Origin: Bacillus sp. 2205SS5-2
Lineage (GTDB): Bacteria; Bacillota; Bacilli; Bacillales; Bacillaceae_K
Length of the DNA: 64,000 nucleotides
Assembly: GCF_037024155.1 (NCBI RefSeq)
Contig: NZ_JAYKTS010000004.1
Location: 124,001-188,000 of the forward strand
Direction of reading: 5' to 3'
Shown here: piece after piece, positions 56,165 to 64,000 of the stretch
Numbering within the stretch: the first letter of the stretch is position 1
Layout: each line of letters begins with the position of its first letter
Notes under the pieces: generated by a model
Told to the model about the DNA's origin: nothing
The model's database searches: none
What the model saw: the letters and a program-made list of their open reading frames with translations, nothing else
Translations under genes and position numbers: made by a program

Positions 56165-56325
56165 GACTGTCTTCGCAAAGATTGTGGCTTATCATATTAA
56201 TTTATCATCTATGATATAGCTCTATTTCGGGCATCATTTCGTCTATTTTTGAAGAAAATCAACAGTGAAATAGAGGATTTAGTCAAAAACCAGATGAAAT
56301 AGCCACAATGAATACGAAAAGAGCC
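56165..56325 (+). mobile_element. MITE-like element, copy 5
   Basis: A 161-bp element from GACTGTCTTCGCAAAG to ACGAAAAGAGCC. No convincing target duplication is left. It lies 28 bp from the 3' end of a truncated Nudix gene. Confidence 0.7.
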
Positions 56326-56353
56326 TTCACAAATGATGAGCTATTTAGATATT

Positions 56354-56557
56354 CTATGTCTTTAGCCCAACTTCTTCAAAGATTTCACTTTCGAGGGTTC
56401 TCTCAAGAATATCCGATGAATCACCTTCTTTTCCAACTTCCCCCCCACCCCAACTCAAAGAAGGGGTTCCACCTTCATGCTCCTCTTTAAAGCTACGTTT
56501 GATTAATAGCCATTTTCCCGCTTTACTAATAGTTGCTTCCACATTATCAAGAAACAT
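56354..56557 (-). pseudogene. Truncated Nudix hydrolase
   Basis: 67 residues covering only the N-terminal strands and Nudix box (GGGEVGKEGDSSDILERTLE, then SEIFEEVGL). It stops right after the box at LKT, so the second half of the fold is missing. The box itself is degenerate (GKEGDSSD insertion, no clear RE pair). The next block on the minus strand is MITE copy 5, so element insertion or an associated deletion is a likely cause. The start is placed at 56557 with GGTGGGG upstream. Confidence 0.7.
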
Positions 56558-56579
56558 TTTGTCCCCCACCTTTAATCAT

Positions 56580-56655
56580 GGCTGTTTTTCGAACGAAAAA
56601 AAAAGAAAGTTATCCTTATATATAGATTAAAAAGCCACAGTGTTTACAAAGAGCC
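56580..56655 (+). mobile_element. MITE-like element, copy 6 (short, 76 bp)
   Basis: A 76-bp internally deleted copy: starts GGCTGTTTTTCG, ends CACAGTGTTTACAAAGAGCC, with perfect 8-bp duplications TTAATCAT at 56572-56579 and 56656-56663. The right duplication contains the stop codon of the GNAT gene. Confidence 0.75.
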
Positions 56656-56659
56656 TTAA

Positions 56660-57115
56660 TCATTTCAATTCTAGAGATAACTGGACTCTGTCTCGACACC
56701 AAATTCCGTTTTCGAAGATTTTTTCCTCATAATGATTAACGAAATAATTAGCCTCCACACCTGTGATCCTAAATCCGCATTTTTGATACAAAGCTAGTTG
56801 CCCTATGCTAGAATTTCCTGTTCCGATTTCAATCTTGTTAAAGCCTACTTCTGTAGATTTTTGAATCGCATGCAGGATTAACTGTTTCCCTATCCCTTTA
56901 CCTTGTTTATTCTCAGAGACCGCAACATTCACTAGTTCAATCGTCTCTGGCCCTGTCGCTAACAACATATAAACGCCGATTATTTCATTCCTGCAAACCA
57001 TTACATAGCAGTCTCCACGATCTAGATACTCTTTTACCTTCATCCGCGAAGGATCTGCCGTTAATAATAAATCCATAGGTGGGTTCTCATGAACATCCAA
57101 TTTTCTAATTTCCAT
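56660..57115 (-). CDS. yvbK: YvbK-like GNAT acetyltransferase
   Basis: 151 residues close to B. subtilis YvbK: LLLTADPSRMKVKEYLDRGDCYVMV, NVAVSENKQGKGIGKQLI (acetyl-CoA loop) and IEIGTGNSSIGQLALYQKCGFR (each quoted in part). The substrate is unknown. The start at 57115 has GGAG 7 nt upstream; the 9 preceding codons are unsupported. Its stop sits in the target duplication of MITE copy 6. Confidence 0.85.
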   Translation of the reverse strand: MEIRKLDVHENPPMDLLLTADPSRMKVKEYLDRGDCYVMVCRNEIIGVYMLLATGPETIELVNVAVSENKQGKGIGKQLILHAIQKSTEVGFNKIEIGTGNSSIGQLALYQKCGFRITGVEANYFVNHYEEKIFENGIWCRDRVQLSLELK

Positions 57116-57326
57116 GTCGTCTCTCCTCAATAAATCATTCACATTTAATCAAGCGATTTCACATTTTTCTCCAAAAACAAAGAATCTGCCCTCTGATTTA
57201 CCGAAGAAATGCATTCATTACAATTATTTCAAATTATCAAAATTCACGCAATTATTTTTTATTGATTATGGGGGGAGCACAAACATTACCGCATTGAAAT
57301 AATGAATTTCTGTGTTCTTTTTGCAA
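57116..57326. other. Intergenic region ahead of the GNAT gene
   Basis: About 210 bp with no recognisable gene. A short plus-strand frame with no ribosome binding site was rejected. It borders MITE copy 7. Confidence 0.45.
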
Positions 57327-57508
57327 GGCTGTTTTCGCAAAGATTGTGGATTTTCGAATTGGAAAATATCCCATAATTTCTATGACTTCGTGCTCTTTTC
57401 CTCATGAAAACTTCTCCATTTCTAGATAAAAAGTAAGAGATCAGTCAAAAAAAACTTACTGCCTGTTTTTTCTTTGTGCCAATAGCAACAAATAATACGA
57501 AAAGAGCC
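57327..57508 (+). mobile_element. MITE-like element, copy 7
   Basis: A 182-bp element from GGCTGTTTTCGCAAAG to ACGAAAAGAGCC, flanked by TTTTGCAA (57319-57326) and TTTCGCAA (57509-57516), 7 of 8 identical. Closest to copies 1 and 3. Confidence 0.82.
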
Positions 57509-57712
57509 TTTCGCAAAAACAAATGGTAACCCTTCTTGCATTTCGTAAAATTTAACTCTAAAAAAACAATATTAGATTTTCCCTAAACTACTGCAATAAA
57601 CATTTAAACAGAGAGTAGATTAAAAAGAGATATATAAAGGAGTAGGTTATAATGGTTATAATCGGATTTAGGGACATGGTATCCCTTCGTCCCACAAAAA
57701 GGAGTGGCTCTA

Positions 57713-58639
57713 ATGAAAAAGTGGAAGGCGATTACGAGTGGTGCCTTAACGGCTGCTTTGCTGACAGCATTTGGTGTTTATTCGACGAATCGATTATTAC
57801 ATATTCAGAAAAAAGATGAAGAAGAAATCATTAGGCGTGAACGAGTAGCAAAGCGACTGAATCAAGAAGAGTTTGATGCCCTTCCAAAAGAAGAAATGAC
57901 GATTCCTTCTGCTCAAAACTATCCAATACATGCGTATTTTGTTCAGCCACATGATACGAAGAAATATGTAGTATTTTGTCACGGGGTAACTGAAACGAAG
58001 TGGAATTCCATTAAATATATGAACCTTTTCCTTAAACGCGGTTACAATGCCGTAATTTATGATCATCGTCGTCACGGATTATCCGGCGGCGACACTACCT
58101 CCTATGGACATTTCGAAAAACAGGATTTAAAAGCGATTGTAGATGAAGTACGTCATCGTGTTGGTGAGGATGCGTTTATCGGCATTCACGGAGAATCTAT
58201 GGGTGCTGCAACCCTACTTTTATACGCCGGTAGTGTGGAAGATGGAGCTGACTTTTATATCGCTGACTGCCCTTACTCTGATTTCCAAGAACAATTTTTG
58301 TATCGGGTAAAAGTGGATACGAAATTAAACATGAAATGGCTCGCACCGGTTACAGATCTCTTTCTCAAGCATCGAGGCGGGTTTACGTTTAAGCATATTG
58401 CACCTCTAGCAGTAGTCGATAAAATCTACAATCCAGTGTTGTTTATCCATAGTAAGGATGATGACTTTATCTTACCTTCGATGACGAAGGCACTTTTTGA
58501 AAAAAAACAAGGCGAAAAAATGCTGTATATCTCAGAAAAAGGCGCTCACGCTCAATCTTACAATGAAAACCCTACTGAATATGAAGAGGTCATAGAGGAG
58601 TTTCTCTGCACCTATGTCCATGAAAAGGAATTTTCTTAA
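57713..58639 (+). CDS. yqkD: Alpha/beta hydrolase YqkD
   Basis: 308 residues: a membrane helix or signal anchor (about 7-28) and an alpha/beta hydrolase fold with VFCHGVTETKWNS, YDHRRHGLSGG, the nucleophile elbow GIHGESMGA, VLFIHSKDDDFI and the catalytic His region (GAHAQSY). It matches B. subtilis YqkD (305 aa), unknown substrate. The start at 57713 has AAGGAG 8 nt upstream. It is coupled to the kinase-like gene behind it. Confidence 0.92.
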   Translation: MKKWKAITSGALTAALLTAFGVYSTNRLLHIQKKDEEEIIRRERVAKRLNQEEFDALPKEEMTIPSAQNYPIHAYFVQPHDTKKYVVFCHGVTETKWNSIKYMNLFLKRGYNAVIYDHRRHGLSGGDTTSYGHFEKQDLKAIVDEVRHRVGEDAFIGIHGESMGAATLLLYAGSVEDGADFYIADCPYSDFQEQFLYRVKVDTKLNMKWLAPVTDLFLKHRGGFTFKHIAPLAVVDKIYNPVLFIHSKDDDFILPSMTKALFEKKQGEKMLYISEKGAHAQSYNENPTEYEEVIEEFLCTYVHEKEFS

Positions 58640-58640
58640 A

Positions 58641-59543
58641 ATGATTTCATCTGATCTCAAAAAGACATTAATAGGCGTTCATGGGGAGCAAAAAGCTTTG
58701 AAATGGGTGAAGGATTTCCCTCGACTTGCCTCGACCATTGAAACCACCTATGAAGGGAAAATAGGCACCCATTTTGAGTTGAGCTATCATTTTGTAGCAC
58801 CCTTTCACTTAGATGAAGTCCGCTCACTTGTTATCAAAGCAGGTGTGCCATCACATGCTTTTAACCTCGAGGTTCAGGCGTTAAAGGATTTTGCATGCAA
58901 CTCGATTGTTCGTCTTTTCGAAGAAGATTCGTCAGAAGGATGGATGCTGATCGAGCATCTCACACCAGGATATTCTCTCCGGGAAGTGAAAGAAGAAGAA
59001 AAGAGGTTAGATATTACCGCTCGTCTGCTTCAGGAATTATGGCGCACCCCGCCAGAACGTCATAGCTATCCATTAATGAAGCAATGGGCATCTGGATTTG
59101 AGCGAATGAGAAAGACATTTGATGGTGGAACCGGGCCATTACCCGCTTCAAAAATAGAAAAGGCTGAAAAGCTATTTCGGCAACTGCTACACTCTACTGA
59201 TACACCTACTCTTCTCCATGGGGATTTGCATCACGGAAATATACTCTATTCCGAACGTCGCGGATGGATAGCGATTGATGCAAAAGGGGTCGTTGGTGAT
59301 CCTGCCTCTGACTTATACCCCTATCTTTCTAATGAACTGTTGAATGTAGAAAATCCGCTGACACTACTGCAGCAACGGATCGCATTTTTTTCTTTTGCGC
59401 TTACCATTGATCCTAACCGTATCATTCAGTGGGGATTTGCGCGATCCGTACTTTCTGCCGTTTGGTGTGTAGAAGATCAGGTGGATTGCTGGAAAGACAG
59501 TTTAATTATGGCTAATTTATTCGAGACACTAAACGAGCACTAG
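58641..59543 (+). CDS. APH-family kinase (streptomycin 6-kinase/hydroxyurea kinase-like)
   Basis: 300 residues with the aminoglycoside phosphotransferase core: catalytic loop LLHGDLHHGNILYS (Brenner motif), and IDAKGVVGDPASDLYPYL (DFG-like metal site). The second motif, with D-P rather than D-G, is the style of the APH(6)/hydroxyurea kinase subfamily. It overlaps or abuts the end of yqkD. I prefer the ATG at 58641, one base after the yqkD stop, with AAGGAA upstream; 58614 is the alternative. Resistance is unproven. Confidence 0.85.
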   Translation: MISSDLKKTLIGVHGEQKALKWVKDFPRLASTIETTYEGKIGTHFELSYHFVAPFHLDEVRSLVIKAGVPSHAFNLEVQALKDFACNSIVRLFEEDSSEGWMLIEHLTPGYSLREVKEEEKRLDITARLLQELWRTPPERHSYPLMKQWASGFERMRKTFDGGTGPLPASKIEKAEKLFRQLLHSTDTPTLLHGDLHHGNILYSERRGWIAIDAKGVVGDPASDLYPYLSNELLNVENPLTLLQQRIAFFSFALTIDPNRIIQWGFARSVLSAVWCVEDQVDCWKDSLIMANLFETLNEH

Positions 59544-59567
59544 GACACCTAGTACTCGTTTTTTTGA
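59531..59567 (+). terminator. Terminator after the kinase gene
   Basis: AACGAGCACTAGG and CCTAGTACTCGTT pair with one mismatch, followed by T6. The stem contains the stop codon. Confidence 0.88.
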
Positions 59568-59579
59568 TTGCTTTCGACT

Positions 59580-59912
59580 GGCGATTTCCGCAAAGTTATT
59601 GCTTTTCGAAGCGATATATAGTTTGTTAAAAATGCCCGGTTTTGAGGCATATTTTCGTCTATTTTCAAGGCTCTTTTCGCATCATTTGTTGCTGTAGCAT
59701 ACAAAAAAGGATGGAAACACCCTTTTCTTTTTCCTCATTTCGGGTTAAAAATGATGCGAAAAGATGCCCGAGGTCTTTCTTCATCACGATAGGGAGGGCT
59801 AATTCGAAAAGCCGCAATCTTTGCGAAATCAGCCAATTTGAAAGGTATCAGTAGAAAAAAGAAGATTCCGCCGATTATTTATTTGTTCTACAACAATGTA
59901 TACGAAAAAAGC
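59580..59912 (+). mobile_element. MITE-like element, copy 8 (outer, interrupted by copy 9)
   Basis: Left part 59580-59668 starts GGCGATTTCCGCAAAG and matches the family interior (ATGCCCGG, TTTTCGTCTATTTTC). Right part 59842-59912 ends ACAACAATGTATACGAAAAAAGC. Together they make a copy of about 160 bp, split by copy 9. No target duplication is evident at its own ends. It stops 3 nt before the methyltransferase stop codon. Confidence 0.65.
59669..59833 (-). mobile_element. MITE-like element, copy 9 (inverted, nested)
   Basis: A 165-bp element in reverse orientation (GGCTCTTTTCGCATCATTTG ... GCGAAATCAGCC) inside copy 8. It matches copy 4 along its length. Flanks ATTTTCAA (59661-59668) and AATTTGAA (59834-59841) agree in 6 of 8 positions. 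Confidence 0.78.
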
Positions 59913-59914
59913 AT

Positions 59915-60682
59915 TTATTTTTTAGCCACAATCAACACTGATTGCCCATTGAAGCTCGTCACTCTCCCATTCTCTTCCTGGATCTGAAAATGGTGCTTCG
60001 TGTCTCCTGATGCATTCAGCATATATTCTTCTAATTCCTCCTTGTCGTTTTCTGGCATCCTCATTCGTGCGAACCATGATTCGAATGAAAAGGTTTTGGA
60101 GAAAACAATTAGTTGCTTTACTTGAAACTCTTTTTCCTCGATTAGCTTCAGCCATTCTGTTTTTTTCCATGCTCGGTAATGACTAGGGTCACGTTTTTTC
60201 TCCACAGTATTATAAAAAACGTCCCACTCTTCTTTTTCAGGAGCGACATTATCAATCAATAGTAACGTACCTTTCTCTTGGAGAACACGTATACTTTCAG
60301 CAATGAATTGTTCAATGTTTGGGAAATGATGCGGAGCGATTCGACAAGTAACTACCGAAAAGGCTTCATCAGGAAAAGGAAGTTTTTCAGCATCTCCCAC
60401 AATGAAACTCACATTTGTATAGCCATTCCCTCTAATAAACGCCTCCGCCTTCTGTAACATTCTTTCTGTCAAATCAAGCGCAACGACTTCTTTCACCAGT
60501 GGTGCAAGTCCATTGGCTACATGGCCTCCACCTGTAGCAATATCTAATACTCGATCTTTTTTGGTCACATTAGCCAACCGAATTAATTCGTGCAAATCTT
60601 CGCCATTTGCATGAATTTCACTCTTCACATAACTACCAGCAGACTGACTAAACTGCTTTTGGACTTTTTTCTTAATATCCAT
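59915..60682 (-). CDS. SAM-dependent methyltransferase (class I, UbiE-like)
   Basis: 255 residues. SAM-binding motif VLDIATGGGHVANGL, acidic loop VVALDLTERML, and GDAEKLPFPDEAFSVVTCRIAPHHFP match the Methyltransf_11 family. The substrate is unknown. It ends next to a MITE copy and is not obviously part of the transporter operon downstream. Confidence 0.88.
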   Translation of the reverse strand: MDIKKKVQKQFSQSAGSYVKSEIHANGEDLHELIRLANVTKKDRVLDIATGGGHVANGLAPLVKEVVALDLTERMLQKAEAFIRGNGYTNVSFIVGDAEKLPFPDEAFSVVTCRIAPHHFPNIEQFIAESIRVLQEKGTLLLIDNVAPEKEEWDVFYNTVEKKRDPSHYRAWKKTEWLKLIEEKEFQVKQLIVFSKTFSFESWFARMRMPENDKEELEEYMLNASGDTKHHFQIQEENGRVTSFNGQSVLIVAKK

Positions 60683-60789
60683 TCGTATCCTCTCCCAACT
60701 CTTCGATACTTATAGGATATGCTACCTCCGTCCATAAGAAAATTCGATATATCTTTTCACTAATAATAAGATTTTCTTATCACTCTGCA

Positions 60790-61590
60790 CTATCTCTCTC
60801 CAATACATCTTCCTCTACCAAAAGGAATACACAGCGGCGTACCGAAAATCGGATCCTTCGCAAGCTTGCAATTCATCCCAAAGACTTCTTTGACTAGTTC
60901 ACATGTGATAATTTCTTCAGGTTTACCTTGGGCATAAATATTTTTATTGCGAATGGCGACAATATGATGTGCATAGCGGCAGGCTAAATTTAAATCATGA
61001 AGAACCATCACAATCATTCGATTCTCCGTTTCATTTAATTGGAATAATAAATCCAAGATATCGATTTGATGAGTCATGTCTAGATAGGTAGTCGGTTCGT
61101 CGAGCAAAATGGTTTCAGTTTGCTGAGCAAGGGTTAACGCAATCCAGGCCCTCTGTCTCTGTCCACCAGATAATGAATCCACTCTTCTGTCCGCTAAATC
61201 CATTAAACCCGTTGCATTTAAGGCGTCCTTTACAATCTGCTCATCTTCTCGGGTCCACTGTTTTATCCAGCTTTGATATGGATATCGACCTTGTTTTACG
61301 AGCTGAAGAACTGTAATTCCTTCTGGAGCAATTGGTCCTTGTGGCAAAATGGCCAAATTCCGGGCAATCTCTTTTGTCGATTGTTGATCAATCGACTTTC
61401 CGTCCAGTAAAATAGAACCTTCCTTTGGTTTCAATAACCGGGCAAATGACCGGAGGAGTGTCGATTTTCCACAGCCATTACTCCCAATGAACACGGTAAT
61501 TTCTCCTTTAGGAATATGTAAATCCAAATTCTCAATAATGGTCGTTTCTCCATAGCCTATCGTGAGGCCTTTTCCTTCCAATGCATGCAT
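60790..61590 (-). CDS. Siderophore ABC transporter ATPase (FecE/FepC type)
   Basis: 266 residues. Walker A IGSNGCGKST, signature LSGGQRQRAWIAL, Walker B ILLDEPTTYLD and H-loop LHDLNLACRYA. It powers iron-siderophore import with the two permeases upstream. The start at 61590 has GGGAGG 7 nt upstream. Close to B. subtilis YusV/FecE style, but the siderophore cannot be named. Confidence 0.95.
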   Translation of the reverse strand: MHALEGKGLTIGYGETTIIENLDLHIPKGEITVFIGSNGCGKSTLLRSFARLLKPKEGSILLDGKSIDQQSTKEIARNLAILPQGPIAPEGITVLQLVKQGRYPYQSWIKQWTREDEQIVKDALNATGLMDLADRRVDSLSGGQRQRAWIALTLAQQTETILLDEPTTYLDMTHQIDILDLLFQLNETENRMIVMVLHDLNLACRYAHHIVAIRNKNIYAQGKPEEIITCELVKEVFGMNCKLAKDPIFGTPLCIPFGRGRCIGER

Positions 61591-61617
61591 ATTTCTTCCT
61601 CCCATATTTCTTAGGTG

Positions 61618-62676
61618 TTAGGCTGATTTCTTCGATTTCACTAGCAAATATATAAAATAAGGTGCCCCAATAGAAGCCGTAAAAACTCCAGCCGGAATTT
61701 CAAGAGGAGCAAACAACGTTCGGCCGATCAGGTCTGAAATGAGGACCAAGATGGCACCAATTAAGGCCGCGGTAGGCAAAAGCAATCCGAATGCTGACCC
61801 GACCATTTTCCTTGCAATATGAGGAGCCATTAATCCGACAAACCCTATCCCCCCCGCCATGCTGACTCCAACTCCAGTAAGCGCTGTACATAAGACTAGG
61901 AGAGAAATTCGTTGCTTTTGAACGTTACTTCCAACTCTAATGGCAACCTCTTCACCTAGATCTTGAACGTTCACATGACGAACCATTATAAAGCTAAGAA
62001 TAAGCAAAATAAGGGTCACAGGTGCAAACAAAGACACCTCTTCCCAGGACGAGCCATGAACGGTCCCTGTAATCCAAATATTTGCTTGACTTGCGCGGTA
62101 AATCGGACCAATTAACATAAATAAAGTTGTTAACGCCTGCATTAACGCTGAAATTCCAATGCCTATTAAGACAAATCGAAGTGAAGATATTCCATTTTTC
62201 CACGCGAGCATATAAAGAAGCAAAGCCGTTAGGGCTGCGCCAACGAATGCACTTAATGGTAACCACTGAATACTAACCGTTAATGCATTGTTTTCATCAC
62301 TAAATAAAGCTAAAAAAGAAACCACTGCAACCGAAGCACCGCCTGTTAATCCAATAATATCGGGAGAGGCAAGGGGATTTCGAATCATTCCTTGTAATAA
62401 TCCACCCGCCACCGCAAGACTCATTCCGACTAGAATAGCAATAAGAATTCTCGGTAAGCGAAAGGCTTGAACCACCAGCACTTCTATTTCTGTTCCCCCT
62501 CCAAAGAAAACGGATAACACGGTTAGTGGACTGATTTTCATCTCGCCCATTCCCATGCTAATGATTGTGAATAGTAAAAGGATACAGCTTAGCCCTATCA
62601 ACACAATACTCCCTTTTACGTCGAGTAAAAAAGAAACTCGCTTTTTTCCCATTCTTACGGCTTTATACTTCTTCAC
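61618..62676 (-). CDS. Siderophore ABC transporter permease (FecCD family, second)
   Basis: 352 residues, about 9-10 membrane helices of the BtuC/FecCD family (RNPLASPDIIGLTGGASVAVV; AGGIGFVGLMAPHIARKMVG near the end). The GTG start overlaps the stop of the upstream permease (GTGA), giving coupled translation. Together they form a heterodimeric channel. Confidence 0.94.
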   Translation of the reverse strand: MKKYKAVRMGKKRVSFLLDVKGSIVLIGLSCILLLFTIISMGMGEMKISPLTVLSVFFGGGTEIEVLVVQAFRLPRILIAILVGMSLAVAGGLLQGMIRNPLASPDIIGLTGGASVAVVSFLALFSDENNALTVSIQWLPLSAFVGAALTALLLYMLAWKNGISSLRFVLIGIGISALMQALTTLFMLIGPIYRASQANIWITGTVHGSSWEEVSLFAPVTLILLILSFIMVRHVNVQDLGEEVAIRVGSNVQKQRISLLVLCTALTGVGVSMAGGIGFVGLMAPHIARKMVGSAFGLLLPTAALIGAILVLISDLIGRTLFAPLEIPAGVFTASIGAPYFIYLLVKSKKSA

Positions 62677-63674
62677 GATGAAAAACCTCCTTTACGCGCA
62701 ATGAGAATAAAAAAAGGCACGCCTAGAAAGGCGGTAATAATTCCAACCGGTACCTCTTGAGGCATTATGATATAGCGGGACCCAATATCAGCCACCACTA
62801 ATAAACTCCCGCCAAGTACCCCGCAGTAGGGAATGACCCACCGATAATCATTGCCAACAAAGAAGCGCGCCAGATGTGGAACGACAATGCCAATAAATCC
62901 AATTGGACCTGCTATTGCCACACTTCCACCCGCTAAAAGTATGACTATGACAGCGGACAATGCTTTGACCCAAGCCGTTCGTTGTCCTAACCCTTTTGCT
63001 AGATCTTCCCCCATAAGAAGAATATTGATTTTTCCGCCGATCAAGAGTGCACCCAACCAGGCTACTGCTAAATAGGGTAAAACCGATTGTAATATGTCTA
63101 ACTTTCTACCTTGAACAGAACCTGCTAGCCAATACAGTACTACATCAAGAGCCGATTCATTCAACACTAAAATGCCTTGTGTGACTGATGAAAGCAAGGC
63201 GGCAATAGCCGCTCCTGCTAAGGTTAATGTTACCGGAGTGACTCCTTGTTTTCCTGCGGCTCCTATGAGGTATACACATACTGCCGCCACGCCTGCTCCA
63301 AGAAAAGCAATCCATGCGAATGATTGCAGCGAGGTTATGGAAAAGAACGAAACGGCGATCACAATGGCCAAGCTGGCTCCTGCATTCACACCAAGTATTC
63401 CAGGTGAAGCCAACGGATTTCTGGTTAGCGCTTGCATAATTGCCCCTGCAATTCCTAAACTGGCACCAACTGCCGCACCAATTAGGGCCCTTGGAAGTCG
63501 TACAGTCTTAATAATAATATGTTCGTTGGATCCATCGAAATGGCGAAACGCATCAATAGCCAACATCCAGGGGGTTTGTGTATAGCCATACACGACACTC
63601 GAACAAATAAATATAAATAAGAGGATTATCCCGGAGCCTAACCCTATGTATCTACTCTTTTTCGTTGTTAACAT
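62673..63674 (-). CDS. Siderophore ABC transporter permease (FecCD family, first)
   Basis: 333 residues, about nine membrane helices. FecCD signatures: RNPLASPGILGVNAGASLA and VAIAGPIGFIGIVVPHLARF. AAGGAG is 9 nt before the ATG. First gene of the minus-strand transporter operon, divergent from the binding-protein gene across two Fur boxes. Confidence 0.94.
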   Translation of the reverse strand: MLTTKKSRYIGLGSGIILLFIFICSSVVYGYTQTPWMLAIDAFRHFDGSNEHIIIKTVRLPRALIGAAVGASLGIAGAIMQALTRNPLASPGILGVNAGASLAIVIAVSFFSITSLQSFAWIAFLGAGVAAVCVYLIGAAGKQGVTPVTLTLAGAAIAALLSSVTQGILVLNESALDVVLYWLAGSVQGRKLDILQSVLPYLAVAWLGALLIGGKINILLMGEDLAKGLGQRTAWVKALSAVIVILLAGGSVAIAGPIGFIGIVVPHLARFFVGNDYRWVIPYCGVLGGSLLVVADIGSRYIIMPQEVPVGIITAFLGVPFFILIARKGGFSS

Positions 63675-63741
63675 CTATTTGTACTCCTTCTCTCTATTTC
63701 TCTACCAGTTTATTTTAATTGAGAATAAGTGTCAATGATAG

Positions 63742-63756
63742 TGAAAATCATTTTCA
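63742..63756. promoter_or_regulatory. Fur box 1
   Basis: TGAAAATCATTTTCA, a perfect 7-1-7 inverted repeat matching the Fur operator, about 70 bp upstream of the minus-strand permease start. It should give iron repression. Confidence 0.88.
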
Positions 63757-63805
63757 ATTAGTTGTTGACACAATAAGCAAGAGCAATTATTATTTTAATT
63801 GCGAG

Positions 63806-63820
63806 TGAAAATCATTTTCA
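63806..63820. promoter_or_regulatory. Fur box 2
   Basis: A second perfect TGAAAATCATTTTCA, 27 bp before the binding-protein start. Identical core to Fur box 1, so both divergent transcripts should be iron-regulated. Confidence 0.88.
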
Positions 63821-63846
63821 ATTAAACTTAACGGAGGTAGTATTAC

Positions 63847-64000
63847 ATGCATTTACGAAAAAAAAGCTCTTACATATCCCTCTTCCTACTTTTGCTGGCA
63901 GTGATGTTTGCATTAGCAGCATGTGGCTCAAATGAAAAAAAAGCCACTACTGATGAAGAAACTAGCAACACAGAATCTAGATCTTATACGGTAAAACATG
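63847..64000 (+). CDS. Siderophore-binding lipoprotein (partial)
   Basis: The N-terminal 51 residues before the right edge: basic MHLRKKSS, a hydrophobic h-region and the lipobox LAAC, then a Glu/Thr-rich linker ending in SYTVKH. This is the expected substrate-binding lipoprotein partner of the divergent permeases and ATPase. GGAGG is 9 nt before the ATG. Confidence 0.9.
   Translation, partial: MHLRKKSSYISLFLLLLAVMFALAACGSNEKKATTDEETSNTESRSYTVKH

Overview
The window comes from a low-GC, endospore-forming Firmicute of the Bacillaceae. Most of it follows the Bacillus subtilis fer-res-scp-lysA-spoVA-spoIIA-fur-nudF backbone, and nearly all proteins have clear B. subtilis counterparts. The exact species cannot be read from the sequence. 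No rRNA, tRNA, CRISPR array, transposase or prophage module was seen.

Layout. 1-5.5 kb: a metallophosphoesterase, small membrane proteins, a CBS-ACT protein, the cotJABC spore-coat operon and a glycosyltransferase broken by an in-frame stop. 5.8-11.1 kb: ypbE, ypbD, a RecQ-type helicase, ypbB, ferredoxin, and ribU behind an FMN riboswitch. 11.1-21.8 kb: an M23 peptidase, rsiX/sigX, the resABCDE cytochrome c maturation and redox-sensing operon, and rluB. 22.2-28.7 kb: dacB-spmA-spmB, an SodF-type superoxide dismutase, ypuI, scpA/scpB, an inverted ypuF and an orphan ribT. 29-43.5 kb: lysA, a spoVA operon reduced to AA-AB-AEA-AF, spoIIAA-spoIIAB-sigF, dacF, the nucleoside genes pdp/punA/deoB, xerD, yqzK, fur and spoIIM. 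43.6-59.6 kb: the nudF-mciZ-yqkF-yqkE-yqkD neighbourhood, opened by two insertions. One is a serine T-box operon (class V aminotransferase plus serA) with a HAD hydrolase and a GrpB-family gene. The other is an acetoacetate/HMG-CoA module (scoAB, thiolase, HMG-CoA lyase). 59.9-64 kb: a methyltransferase and a Fur-boxed siderophore ABC transporter that runs off the right edge.

Two repeat families overlay the backbone. One is a MITE-like family of about 160-180 bp with GGCTSTTTTCG-type inverted termini and mostly recognisable 8-bp target duplications. About ten copies are present, including one nested pair and two whose target duplication spans a gene's stop codon. The other is a GC-rich hairpin repeat of about 125 bp, found as tandem arrays directly after the stop codons of lysA and pdp.

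Functionally the window joins sporulation control (sigF switch, spoIIM, mciZ, dacB/spm, spoVA, cotJ) with respiration and redox control (res, fer, sodF), nucleoside salvage, iron homeostasis (fur plus a Fur-boxed transporter) and serine, lysine and ketone-body metabolism. Candidate sigma-E, sigma-F, sigma-G and sigma-H promoters sit where the B. subtilis regulons predict them. The points most worth following are the MITE family, the missing spoVAC-AD-AEB core, the serine T-box operon and the unannotated mciZ with a probable CTG start.
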